A DNA stretch of 64,000 nucleotides from contig JAVIAB010000092.1 in assembly GCA_032433765.1 (NCBI GenBank), positions 68,934,995 through 68,998,994 on the forward strand, in the 5' to 3' direction. Positions 11,600 to 22,369 of this stretch are shown piece by piece (the first letter of the stretch is position 1; each line of letters starts with the position of its first letter). The notes beneath the pieces were generated by a model. The model was not told where the DNA came from. It saw only the letters and a program-made list of their open reading frames with translations, and ran no database searches. Origin of the DNA: Megaustenia siamemsis. Its lineage: Eukaryota > Mollusca > Gastropoda > Stylommatophora > Ariophantidae. A program made the translations under genes and the position numbers.

Positions 11600-12730
11600 A
11601 TCGCTACACAGAACAATTGCTAGGGAAGGCTCAGCCATGGAAATGAGAAAAAAATCAAGAACTAGCAGCAGATTGCCAATCGTGAAGAACTATGACTTCC
11701 GCACTTCTACTGTCTTTGGACCTAGAAAATGAAATTGAAATAATTCTTATTGGCTTTTAGTTGCTATATTTTTATTCACTCTTAGCTGCATATTAGGTAT
11801 ATCATTTACAGGTCTGATCACATTTATTCCCTGAACAAAATAAAATTACGGCACATTTCTTCCCTTTTACTTACAATTTATAAAACAAAAATATAGGCAT
11901 ACTTTAACTAAATTACAAGAGCTCTATTACTGTTACTATTTTTTTTACAAATTAAAAATTTGTTCAACACTAGAACTAAAGAAATTACAGTAGCGCATTG
12001 TTAACAATCACATGTGCGATGTGGTCCTTAATTAAGTAGAAAAGTCCGGTTCAGTAAATGTTTCATTGTTGTCCATTCAATACTATCTTATCTATATCTC
12101 TCTGGCATAGAAGAGAAGACTGTAAGAAATGTAGGTCTGTACATCTTTAATTTTATGGTTTCACACCATGTGTCCCCCTTCCCATCATTGACTCAAGAGA
12201 CTGCAGTCAGCTTAAAGCAATGCTACATCCATTTAAGTATAATGACCAAGGTCACCAGGTGCAATGCTAATCACTTAGAAGGTCTACAAATAATGTGGAT
12301 TGTAACTGGTAAATCAGACATTTGTACATCTACAAATGCATTACTGGTTGGGAAAACCTTGCTATTTAAGTAGCACACTTAATAAGTTACACTACAGCAT
12401 TGCATCTGATCAAAAAAGACAAATGGAGAAGTCACTCCTCTACAGTTATTCTTAGTGAGTTGACATTGGCTATTTTTTTTATTGAAATGTACTAAGAGTT
12501 TATAAGCCTTAATTTGGTGCTTTACTTGTTTAATTATGTGGTTAATATGCAAAATGCTGATAAAAGAAATATTTTAATAAGTTTAGGAATGATTAAACTT
12601 AGCAAGAGAAGTCTTGAATATAAGTATGCCAGGTTTCTACTGCAATGCATGCCAGATTTTATGAACAATAAAAATGTGAAAAAAAGTAGTTCGGTAAAAA
12701 CATTAGTGTCTTATACTGGATGCTGCTTTG
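11600..12730. other. No gene seen
   Basis: AT-rich. The longest plus-strand frames (12155-12373, 12514-12738) show no recognisable motif, splice context or repeat match. Confidence 0.4.
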
Positions 12731-12734
12731 TTGA

Positions 12735-14950
12735 ATAGCTTATCTTGTGGCTGAATCTGCCAATATTGGACAGACAGATCCATTTGCACAGCAAACACGA
12801 TGTATTCGTAGTGCTTGGCCTCATACTTTCTCCTGTGCTTTTTGTATTCTGAATTTGATATCAGCACTGCCTCAAAAGATGCTGTGCCATTTTATTCTTG
12901 TTCTCCATGTGCTACGATCTGCAACAAGATTTTTCCAGTTTCTTTCACTGTTACACAATTCCTCAAGGAAGCCACGCAAACATCTTTATTTCTCAGTACT
13001 GGTCTGCCCTTTGGTCTCTTTCCATCCTGAAGTTCACCATACAGTGTTGGGAATACAAATGCTAGCCATTCTTCTTACATGAATTAGTCTACGACTCCTA
13101 GGTGACTGATGGGAGTTTGACTTGTTGTAAGCATTAGAGATAGCTACTTTGCCCTGTCATTTGATATTCATAATCTTTCAAAGACAGCGCACATGAAAGC
13201 TGTTTAACCTTTTCTCCTATAGGTAGTCCAAGTTTCTGATCTGTATAGAAGTGTACTAAGCACATAAAAAAAAAGTTAAGTACCCCTGTCACGCCAAGTG
13301 GCATATAGGGAAATATGGTGTTAGTGACCCTATATTTTACAGACCTTCAGCACATGATTTTTGGGGTAATGTGGTCGGTATTATGCCCGTGCTGCTTTAC
13401 TTTCCCAGAAAAAAATCCGGTACCCATTTAAGGCTGGGTGAACCCGGAAGCCGTCAGTTGGGATCGAACCCTACCCCTTGTCCTTTGTAGTCCAGTTCAC
13501 TAACCACTGAGCTATCGCGACTCCCCTTATTAAGCACATAACTTTGAATCTTAGTCCTGAGTGTTAATTTAGTGTTGGCCCATGCTCTATCTTTAAGTTT
13601 ACCAAATGTGGAAACTGCCTTTCCGATTCGGGAATTTATTTCTTCTTCAAGGGAGACAGTGGCTGTGACCAGATAATAGGAGAATTTTCTCACAGCTTCA
13701 AGGTGTGTGTTATTAAATGATATATCTGTGGGATTTGCTACACCTTGTTGAAACACCAGTCTTCTGTATACTTATTGACAGGGAGAATAAATCTCATGAT
13801 CTAGCTATTGTCAATCATTGACTGCAGGACGGGATTCATTGTGAGCAACCAGTGCTGTATAATCAGCGAATAGAAGCTTCTTGATTAGGGTCTCAGTTGT
13901 TTTAAATTTTGACCTTAGACGTGCTAGATTGAATAAGGAGCCGTCAGATCTTGTACGGATGTAGATGTCTCCAGAGACAGTTTCTAACGCATTCTCACCA
14001 TTGTGTAGAAGGGCAGCGAAAAATATCCCAAATAGAGTAGGGGCATGGACACATGTTTGACTCAACAGTTCGTCTCCAAGGGCTGAGAAGATAAACTTTC
14101 GAACTGGACGGTGGCAGACGTATTGTTGTGAAACGACTTGATTATCCTGAGTAATGTAGGAGGGCAGCCAACATTTTCCAGCACCCTGTCTAGACCTGCT
14201 CTGCTCATGGTGCTAAAAGTTCTTTGTGAGATCAACGAAGGCTATAAATAGAGGTCTTCTCTGTTCCTTGCATTTATCCTGCAGTTGGCGGAGAGTAAAA
14301 ATCACATTGGTGATTGGCCGTCCAACTCTAAACCCACACTGGGACTCAGGAAGTATGCGTTCCACCAGTTGATGTAGGCGCTTTTAAACAATTATTGCGA
14401 ATGCCTTTCCAGTTATACTCAGATGGGATATACCCCTATAGTTGTTGCAATCGCCCATGTCCCTTTATTTTTGTATAATGTTACAATCTTGGCATCTTTC
14501 ATGTCCTGGGATATAATCATATATATCTACTTCTCCAGCATTGGACAAGGAGTTTGTAGAGGTGGGGCAGGAGTGTTTCTATATTTTCCTTGAGTATTTT
14601 GGCCGGGATGTTGTCATTACCAGAAGATTTTCCACTTGGGAGGTCGCGGATGACATCATGAAGTTCCTTCTCAGTAGGCTCATTATCCAGTTCAGTCAGC
14701 ACTGAGTATTTTAGGACTAGCCAGTCTTGGAGTGGGCTTGCTGGTCTGTGTCTTCAGAATTGAGACTTGAGTAATGTTCAACCCATCTTTTCAGCTGTTT
14801 AGTTTTGTCACTGATAGGCACACTATTTGCATCTTTTAAAGGAGCAGTTTTTGAGATGTTTGGGCCTAGAGCAATCTTTTATACTGTTATACATCGTTCG
14901 TGAATAGTCCAGCTCAGTCAGCAGCTTTCTCAACTCTCTGAATCGTAGAG
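12735..14950 (-). pseudogene. Decayed LINE (same family as 17390-19720), interrupted by a SINE
   Basis: 12735-13256 on the minus strand matches the C-terminal GELxxGxRxxGRPxLRxKDxC region of the plus-strand copy near 19300-19560. 13542-14065 gives the thumb (EEEINSRIGKAVSTFGKL and TKIQSYVLNKG) and the HAPTLFGIFFAALL and YIRTRSDGSLFNLARLR segments shared with 17523-17792. It also has LLFADYTALVAH, a changed form of the FADD catalytic box. 14100-14700 gives the upstream RT (LPSGKSSGNDNIPAKILKE). Many stops. The SINE at 13268-13530 is a later insertion. Confidence 0.8.
13268..13530 (-). repeat. tRNA-derived SINE with 11-bp target duplication
   Basis: The reverse complement starts with a clear tRNA head: A box TAGCTCAGTGG, B box GGGTTCGATCCC. 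The body contains GGGTTCACCC, AAATGGGTACC and TAACACCATATTTCCC and ends in an A-rich tail. Direct repeats TAAGCACATAA at 13257-13267 and 13531-13541 flank it, showing it inserted into the surrounding LINE. Confidence 0.88.
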
Positions 14951-16380
14951 CACAGATTTTACCAGTACTCATTCGCACATCTCCTTGATTCCCATTGTAC
15001 TTCTCTTCCTTGTTTGAATTTGTCTTTAGTGTTCTGGCATTGGTAATTCTTTATCTACAAATAAATGGCATAAGTTTCATGGAGTTTTCTTGAATCCAAT
15101 CTTTGGGGTGTGTAGTTTATCTACCAAAAAAGAGACTTGCACTGCACAGTCGTCAAGTAAGGATGGGATGTGTAATGTGTAATTTAATTAGTAATTTTAG
15201 CTGGTTCCATAAAAATTATCATCTTGTTCCGTTGTGAACTACTACTACTATCTTGGACTTGTGACAACTTCACTTCCTTTAAGTGACACTGAGTTACCAT
15301 CATGATCATATGATAGAGTAAGAGATCATATAATAATATCCACTTTCACTCCTCACCAAACTAACACCCGGTCATAAAACAGTGAGTCAGTGAGTTGAGT
15401 GAGTAGTCACTAGCCCCTAGAGTAGCCTACTACTACTAGTACTCAAGTACGTACTGACTTTTAACTAACTAACTGAATAGTAGTAGGATTCTTCTAAGAT
15501 TTTTTTTTTCTAAATTGTTGTTATCAAAATCAAAGACATATTTTATGAGATTAGCTTTGACTTTTATTTTATTTTCGGCCAAGGTCATCATCATTTCATA
15601 TTTTTTGTTTTACTTACTAACCAGACTGAGACTTGTCACTGTTGAGTTATAGACTAGTCTAGTTACCTGCCTTGCCTTGCCTGCCTTAGTAGTCTTTACT
15701 TTAAGTCTTTTAACTTTTTCTAGACTCCGCGGCCATTTCTTTCAATTTGTAATTTAAACAATTAGACTAACAGCGATGACAACGCATGTAAATTAGCTTG
15801 CCACTTACCAAAATAGTATTTTGTTTCAAACCAGTGGTGAAATTGCAATTCTACAATTTGGATATAAATACCCAAACATTAAAAATGATTTCTTTATTTC
15901 CCACCAATATTACAAGCATGGCGGACGCAATATAAAATATTTCCAAGGGCAGGCAACTCAGCAATAAGAACTACTTGCGCCACCATGTGGATTATGACTT
16001 TATTCACTACAAATTTTTTGTTGAAAATATGTTAGAAAACCTGCAGTTAACAACCACCTTCATTAGAACCATCAGTGTTGACGTTTCATTCTAAGAGAAA
16101 AATTAGTCATTACATTATTCCCGCGAATATTAAACAGGAGATTCAACTCTCCAAGAAGTACTCCTAATTTAAATTAAAACACGTACAATTTTACAGTGCA
16201 AAGTATAATTGAAAAGTAGAAGTTGACTTTAATATTTTTTGTTTGATATTCGTATCATAGAAAACCGATCACCGAAGCAGAAGAATAAACTGAACTGCAA
16301 CTTATAATCTCTAGTTACTGTGCATAAAACTATGCTTGCTCATCTGATTTAATAACTAGTGTTGGTTTGATTCTGGTATC
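14951..16380. other. No gene seen
   Basis: AT-rich with many short ACT/AGT-rich stretches (15240-15480). No domain, RNA gene or mobile-element end recognised. Confidence 0.4.
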
Positions 16381-16389
16381 AAGAGGTAA

Positions 16390-16745
16390 TGCCACTGCAG
16401 TCAGAACATTCCCGGAAGGTACGGCGCCTGACAGCAACAGAAGTGGAAGCCGTCAGCGACTCATAGATGATGGCTTGCGCCAGGATCGGTTAATCAGAGT
16501 CATTCCTACTCCATCTTTTCGCAATGCCTCAATAAACAGTCTAGTCTGGTCGAACGCATATGGATCGAAAAGGGAAAGCAACCCGGTATTTAAAAATGCC
16601 GCGCTGAAGTCGGATGTGTAGGACCAAAAGACGCAAATATCACAGTTCTACTGCAAACCACAACACAGCGCATCTTCGTCCACTTAACGTCCTTTTATGG
16701 ACGGATGGCGGAGAGAACTATTTTTAGTAGTGAGGGAGCAGGTGG
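16390..16745 (+). repeat. Interspersed repeat, copy 1 of 3
   Basis: Shares in order GGAAGCCGTCAGCGACTCAT-like, GATGGCTTGCGCCAGGATCG-like, AGACGCAAATATCACAGTT, CTACTGCAAACCACAACAC-like and TTATGGACGGATGGC-like segments with copies near 58044-58345 and 58690-58990. Non-coding; the class is not recognised. Confidence 0.65.
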
Positions 16746-17389
16746 TTCTGGTGTAGTACACATCCCTACAAAAGTATAGTGACAGCTTTGCAAATAAGGG
16801 ACAATACAGATTATTGGTGTTTCAGCCTACATGCGGCTTTCCTCTGAAAGCAAGGACAACGTAAAGGGGCAACGAAATTAATTTATCAGCTTTACCGCAG
16901 CACTGTAATTATCTGCCTGTTCCCCCTTTAGTAGTCATCGAGTGAACACCAGAAATAAAGAACATTCCAGTATCTGCTCCGATTATCAAAATTGATCGCA
17001 AAAGTGTATACACTCGTCGTTCCAGTTACATACCGATTATGAGTTGTTCATTTCGCCCGTAGAAGTGCTCGTTCTTCATTGCCCAGGCTCAAACTCCATT
17101 CTAACAAATGATGTATGTGGAGGTTCGTTTCCCATACCATTTTATCGTCTTTGAATAATGAGTTTCTATAGGCCTTTAGTAAATCCTACTCGTGACGTTT
17201 CAATATTAGGTCTACCTGTAGTGGGGTCATGCCAACCAGTCAATCTCCCTTCTCATTACAGTTCGCACCAGTGTGTCCAGGGCAATATACCCACGTAGGT
17301 GTTCTGAGCTGTGGCCTTCCGAGTTAGCCAACAACAAACTATACAGAGTGTTCGAAAAAACAAGTACATTTTTCAAAAAAAAATTATTA
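16746..17389. other. No gene seen
   Basis: No supported feature apart from a possible transposon end at 17342 (listed separately). Confidence 0.4.
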
Positions 17390-17875
17390 TCGGACACGGG
17401 AATAAAATATGACGCTCTATATTGCCTATGTGGATCTCAAAAAAGGCCCTCGACTCAGTAAATAGAGATGGGCTCTACAGGGTGTTAAAAAGCAAAGCCC
17501 ATCTAAATTACTTAAGCTGATTATGTCCTTTCATGAAAACATGAATGCTAAAATCCACTTTGATGGGAGTTCATCAGAGAATTTCAAAGTCAACAAAGGA
17601 GTGAAACAGGGATATGTCCTCGCCACCACACTTTTTGGTATATTTTTTGCTGCCCTTATAAATTTCGCCTTCGAAAACAGCTCAGTAGATAATTACATTC
17701 GCACAAGATCAGATGGCTCACAGTTCAACTTAGCACGACTAAGAGCAAAAACAAAGACAAATGTTGCCCTACGTAAGAACTTTTTTTTATAGTGAAGCAC
17801 CCTACAATCGCTGATCAATTACCTGGACAAAGCATGCGACCTTTTTTCACTGTCAATTAGTGTTCAGAAAACAGT

Positions 17876-18862
17876 ATTGAGTTATTGAGTTATTTGTGGG
17901 TCATCATCATTGCACTCCGAACATGTCCATAGGTGCTCAGATCCCCTCCTCAGCAATTCCCTCAGTGTCCAGCGACTGACGACTCCAGTTCTATGTTGGT
18001 TGATAAGTCTTCTTTTACGGCCACTAAGTTTCTCATTTCTGGCTGTGCCCATCTTCATCATCCGAAGAAGTGACGTGGATCTGTGTTTGTCGAAGTCATG
18101 TGCTCTTCCCACATCTCGGAGGGCATTGATGATGTCCGCCCGATCCATTGGTTGCCCGTCCTCAACGACAGCACAGCTAGCCAACCTGTCCGCTCTTTCA
18201 TTTTCCGTACTCTCGCATGTCCAAGGACATAGACAAAGGTGACCTTACGTATTTTGGATTTCTGCAACGACTCTACCCATTGCATGCGTACAGAGCCCGC
18301 CTCCACTTTTTTTTTATCATGCTCATCGAATCGCTCAGTATACATGCGTGGGTGTAGTCTTGTGACTCTAACCATTTGAATGCCTTGGTCACTGCCATCA
18401 CCTCCATTGTCATGCTACTCGTGGTCATGACGTATGCACCACTGTCTTCTTTGACTATTCTGCCTGCCGAGCGTGCTGTAAATGCCCATGCACTTCTTTG
18501 GTGTCGTCTTACAGGTCCGTCTGTATAGATGACTGCATCTTTCTCATCGGTGTTATCGCAGATGAGACCGTTGACCTCAGCATTAACCACGACCGGGTTC
18601 TGTTCTCTACTTTACCTGTCGAGTGTGACAATACACGAGAAAGTTCCCTTGAACGACGTAGACACCGGTATCTACTCCTCACCAACGCTGATATTGGTAA
18701 GCCCACAGACCTGTTTGATGACATCTTCTGCTCGACCCACCCATGATTTGCCTCTTTTTAGCCTGGCACCTTTCCCAGGCTAAAAAGAGGCAAATCATGG
18801 GTGGGCCGAGCAGAAATGTCATCAAACAGGTCTGTGGGCTTACCAATATCAGCGTTGGTGAG
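17876..18862 (-). pseudogene. I-like LINE 3' fragment (RNase H region) ending in a fold-back
   Basis: The minus strand encodes an RNase H segment (VIYTDGPVRRHQRSAW, MTMEVMAVTKAFKWLESQ, SDSMSM) and the C-terminal tail ending near 17884. It is nearly identical to the 3' part of the copy at 41663-45072. The 3' end shows the same (TCAATAA)n-like tail. Sequence at the 5' side turns back on itself at 18767-18774 (see the hairpin entry). It lies inside another LINE. Confidence 0.85.
18678..18862. repeat. 88-bp near-perfect hairpin at the LINE 5' junction, 8-nt loop
   Basis: 18678-18766 is the reverse complement of 18775-18862 with one indel and one or two mismatches. The outer arm is normal LINE sequence, continuous with the other copy near 42480-42566. 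The inner arm exists only as its inverted copy, ending exactly where the host LINE resumes. Confidence 0.92.
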
Positions 18863-19720
18863 ATATTACTAAGTCAAGATGACATCAAACCTCTATTAAT
18901 CACTTTAAAAGATTGTCCACTAGAATCAGTTAAGAAATTCACGTATCTTGGATCCACAATTACGTAAACCACTTCTCTTGATGATGAAATAAACTCACAG
19001 AAGGGTCTGGAACAACACGAAACTAACACGGAAGACCAAACTCTTAATATATCAAACTGTGCTTAGCACACTATTATATGGATCTGAAACCTGGACAACA
19101 TACTCAAATCACGAAAAAATATTAAATGTATTCCACATGCGATATCTCCGCACATCAATTGGCAGGACAAAATAACCAACTTAACTGCCCTGCAACGTGC
19201 TAAGATCCCAACAATCATGTCGATGCTCAGATGTCGAAGACTAAGGTGGCTGGGGCACGTCCAGGGAATGGAAGAAAAGCGCATTCCTAGGCAAATACTA
19301 TACGGTGAACTAACACGCGGAAATAGACAAATCGGCAGACCTAAACTACGATATAGAGATATATGTAAATCATCTCTGAATGACTTCTCCATCTATGAAA
19401 ATGAATGGGAACATCTGGCAAGTGATCGCACATCAATCAGAGCATGTATAAGGAATGGTATAACATCATTTGAGACTGTGCTAAGGCAAAACTTGGAAGA
19501 AAAAAGACTCATGAAAAAGGATGGAAAACCCTGTGGATCAGTGAGCTTGACGTGTTAATTCTGTGGCCGTGTGTATTTGTCAAACATTGGTAGAATTAGC
19601 CACGAAAGAAGCTATTCGACAGGAACAAAACCTCAAAAAATACACAATAGCCTCCACTACACCGTCTGACAGGACGAAAAGGGCCATATATTGTCGAACC
19701 CCCTGATGTGATATGATAAT

Positions 19721-20084
19721 CCATTTTATACCAAAAGTAATGTAATATCTCAGAGTTGTTTATCCTACGTAACACAGAGTCAATATGGACGTCTATCGTG
19801 ACAGCAGATAAACACCACAAAATACAGTCTGTTGTTTTGTGGGCGCCATCTTGAAAAAAATCTGTGTATATGCGTAAGGCTGGTATTTCAACTTAAACGT
19901 TTATGCTTCCGTTGTAGTGGGCGCTTCCTACAAATCTCTGTACACACTGGTCATCTGGAAAAAAAAAATAAAGAATAGGGTACGTTCTTTTTTCCGACAC
20001 CCTGTAGATTTAGTCAGCCTGTGAGTTGAGAAGAAATGATCGGAAAACCTACAACTAGCGTGACGTTCTCAGCTTTGCTAAATA
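19721..20084. other. No gene seen
   Basis: Probable LINE 3' UTR and flank; no coding feature. The candidate TIR end at 20006 is listed separately. Confidence 0.4.
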
Positions 20085-20632
20085 CAAGTAGATGCAGAAT
20101 GGTTCAGACACAAGCAGCTTTCCAATAAATGAGCACGATACTATGCAATCCATTTTTGACAATAGAAACAAGAAAATAGAGTTCTTAAATGTTATGTAGA
20201 GCCAATCTTAACATATGAATGCGAATCATGGGCAATAGGACAACAGACAAGAAAATCACTGGAGTCTTTTGAAATGTGGTTTTACAGAAGAATGTTGAGA
20301 GTACCATGGACAGCTAAGAAGAGTAGTGAAGATGTCCTGAGAGAGGTAAAAGCAAAAAGAGAGCTAATTTCCAATATTAGGAAGAAACAATCATCATTTT
20401 TTGGTCATGTAATGAGAAGAGAACAACTGGAATATATTGTAACAACTGGGAAAATTGAGGGACGAAGAGATAGAGGGAAGCAAACAGAAAAAATAACAGA
20501 CAGCTTAAGAGAATGGCTTGGCAGAAGGTAAACAACAGAAATGATAAATGGCTGCCGAGGTCGAAAGTTGTGGAGAGACATGATCACCTACGCCAGTAGG
20601 CCCGGTACTTGATGATAATGATGATGAAATGT
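20085..20632 (+). pseudogene. LINE 3' fragment (GAT-repeat-tail family)
   Basis: Encodes the C-terminal region of ORF2: CYVEPILTYECESW in one frame, then the 20274-20531 frame with FEMWFYRRMLRVPWTAKKS, EVKAKRELISNIRKKQSSFF and GKIEGRRDRGKQ. It ends TACTTGATGATAATGATGATG, a short GAT-type tail. 5' truncated. Confidence 0.85.
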
Positions 20633-20689
20633 AAATAATAATAAATTAATATTATTATAGAGGGAAACCTCCGAGGCGATAATTCAGCT

Positions 20690-20915
20690 AATCATAGGAG
20701 AAGGAGGTATGTTTACACAAATGCGCGGACCATATATTGTTCCAATTGGCCATGTTCATTTGCGTATGGCTTCTCGTGGCAAGGCGCTATGCCAAGGAGT
20801 ACGGGTTCGATCCTGACTCGGACCATATATTGTTCTTTGTTTTTTTTTTGTTTCTATTGTTGATTATTTGTCATTTTTTCCGAGTGCTGTAAACATACCT
20901 CATCCTCCTATGATT
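20690..20915. mobile_element. Small TIR-flanked element containing a tRNA-like B box
   Basis: A 27-bp inverted repeat, starting AATCATAGGAG at 20690-20716 and mirrored at 20889-20915, has two mismatches. The interior contains ACGGGTTCGATCCTGACTCG, which looks like a tRNA B box, and two copies of CGGACCATATATTGTTC that flank it. No coding capacity. Confidence 0.5.
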
Positions 20916-21815
20916 CCTTTGCTAACAGGGGCGATTGTGGGAAGAGTAACGTCAGTCATCTATACCCCTTATGCTCTTCCTTAACTGAAAACGTCATGCT
21001 CGTTGGTGGGATTTCCTATTTTATTTTCTGCCCTCAAGACTAAGTAAATATAAAGTTGACTGTGGTCGGCTCACTGTGCAGCGTGCCTCGTTCAGTTTTC
21101 CGGATGGAGTATACTTTGAGAATCATTGTCACATTGACTGTACGTTGGATTCGCTGTTTAACAAGTCTCCTGACTTCTGCAGTGGCAGCTTCGACTTCAG
21201 TCCTATTGTAGCTGGCTGTAGTTTCATATGCATCAAATGGTTCTACTGTTTTTCTATTCAAGTAAGAAATCATACCGTTCCGGAGTGACCTCAAATGGTG
21301 GACCTGTCTGTGAAGATGAGACAATCTTGTGACTATTCATGATTCTGAATTATACTGTGAACTGGAATGTTAGAGGCACCGTAGATGCAGTTGAGGAACT
21401 TTCTGCCAAGTTGGATCACAACCTTTGTGTACTTTTGTAGGGAGTCGTGACCCATTCCCCCCCCCCCCCCCCTTTCTGTGTCCACCCTCCCTGCCCCAAA
21501 CCTCTGAAATCATTAACAGTAAGCACTGTTTTCACTGTTAATGTCAAATACGACTTTCCACGTCTGAAGAGTTTCGCTTATCAGTGTGCAAGGCCAGGAC
21601 GAAGGGATGATCGGTCCAGTTGGCAAGGTTGAAAAACATCTTCGCTTGTACGTGTATATATATCGTGCCCACTACTGGGCATCCAGTAAGTATCTCATAT
21701 CCGCTACAGGTGTATGTCTAGCACATCCAATGACTGCTCCCATTGTTTCGTTTTATATTATTTCTATTTTTTCTGTTGTTTCTATTACTTATATTATATT
21801 TTTTAAATATTATTT
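20916..21815. other. No gene seen; poly-C run at 21459-21473
   Basis: Contains several short ORFs without recognisable motifs and a poly-C tract. No supported gene. Confidence 0.4.
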
Positions 21816-22132
21816 CGAGAGTGACGGATACCACCAACTACCAAGGAGGGATCAAGTCATCATACTTCGCCTACGCACTGGTCACAATAGAATGAGAAAT
21901 CACATGTTCACCAAATTCAAAATAGGTACAACCAGCCTATGCCACTGTACACTGGACAATATGACTATAAAACATGTTCTACAGGATAGCCCCCAGTACA
22001 CAGTCTTGAGAAGAGCAATGTGGTCCACACCCACCTCCCTGGAAGAGAAACTATATGGGGCAATCGATTCACTTAAACAGACAGCTGACTTCATGAGAGA
22101 GTCTGGAATCCTGCTGTGATTGAGTCTTGATC

Positions 22133-22137
<5 letters not shown>
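21816..22137 (+). pseudogene. I-like LINE C-terminal fragment
   Basis: One frame reads IILRLRTGHNRMRNHMF, CHCTLDNMTIKHVLQDSPQY and ends ADFMRESGILL, then a stop at about 22119. This is the region downstream of RNase H in RNase H-bearing LINEs (RLRTGH..CxC....HVLxxCPxY), with the usual first Cys position changed. The 3' end TTGATCGCAGAGAG runs straight into the (AG)n tract. Confidence 0.75.
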
Positions 22138-22199
<62 letters not shown>

Positions 22200-22206
22200 A
22201 AGAGAG
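22136..22206. repeat. (AG)n tract at a LINE 3' end
   Basis: About 70 bp of AG with two AAAG interruptions, directly after the LINE end GATCGCAG. The same junction is seen at 35247. Confidence 0.95.
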
Positions 22207-22369
22207 ATTATTTCCAAACATCTTATCTGGGTATGGGACAGTGTGAGGAGACTCAGTTATAACCTACATCATTAAGAGCAAAGTCCGCTGATGAAAACCG
22301 ACCTGGCCGTCATCTTGAGAGCGTTAATCCTTTTCCTAGCTCCCACAGCCTAGCTAGTACCTCGCCTTT

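Larger units (their letters stand above)
17390..19720 (+). pseudogene. LINE ORF2 remnant interrupted by a second LINE
   Basis: The first part (17390-17875) has an RT start (YVDLKKALDSVN, a changed F/YxxYxKAFDxV), VNKGVKQGYVLATTLFGIFF and YIRTRSDGSQFNLARLR. The second part (18863-19720) has SVKKFTYLGSTIT, RCRRLRWLGHVQGMEEKRIP and GRPKLRYRDICK. These are followed near 19560 by a C2H2-like knuckle in another frame (CxxC...H...), typical of the C-terminus of some LINEs. Frames are broken. The insert at 17876-18862 is an opposite-strand I-like LINE. Confidence 0.8.
17342..20006. mobile_element. Possible Tc1/mariner-like element marked by a TIR pair, filled with LINEs
   Basis: 17342 begins TACAGAGTGTTCGAAAAAA, and 20006 backwards reads TACAGGGTGTCGGAAAAAA. 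The two 27-bp ends match at most positions and both start with TA, as expected for TA-target elements. No transposase is recognisable inside; the interior is the LINE nest at 17390-19720. The pairing could be chance or two solo ends. Confidence 0.35.

Noticed and set aside
13460..13530. True tRNA gene at the SINE head
   Set aside because: A and B boxes are present, but the cloverleaf continues into a SINE body, has an A-rich tail and target duplications, and recurs at 60144-60404.
17910..18783. Plus-strand ORFs opposite the RNase H region (also 41694-42765)
   Set aside because: Shadows: they occur identically in both LINE copies and carry no domain, whereas the minus strand shows RNase H motifs.
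21040..21324. 94-aa minus-strand ORF as a host gene
   Set aside because: No recognisable domain, no splice context and surrounded by repeats; insufficient support.
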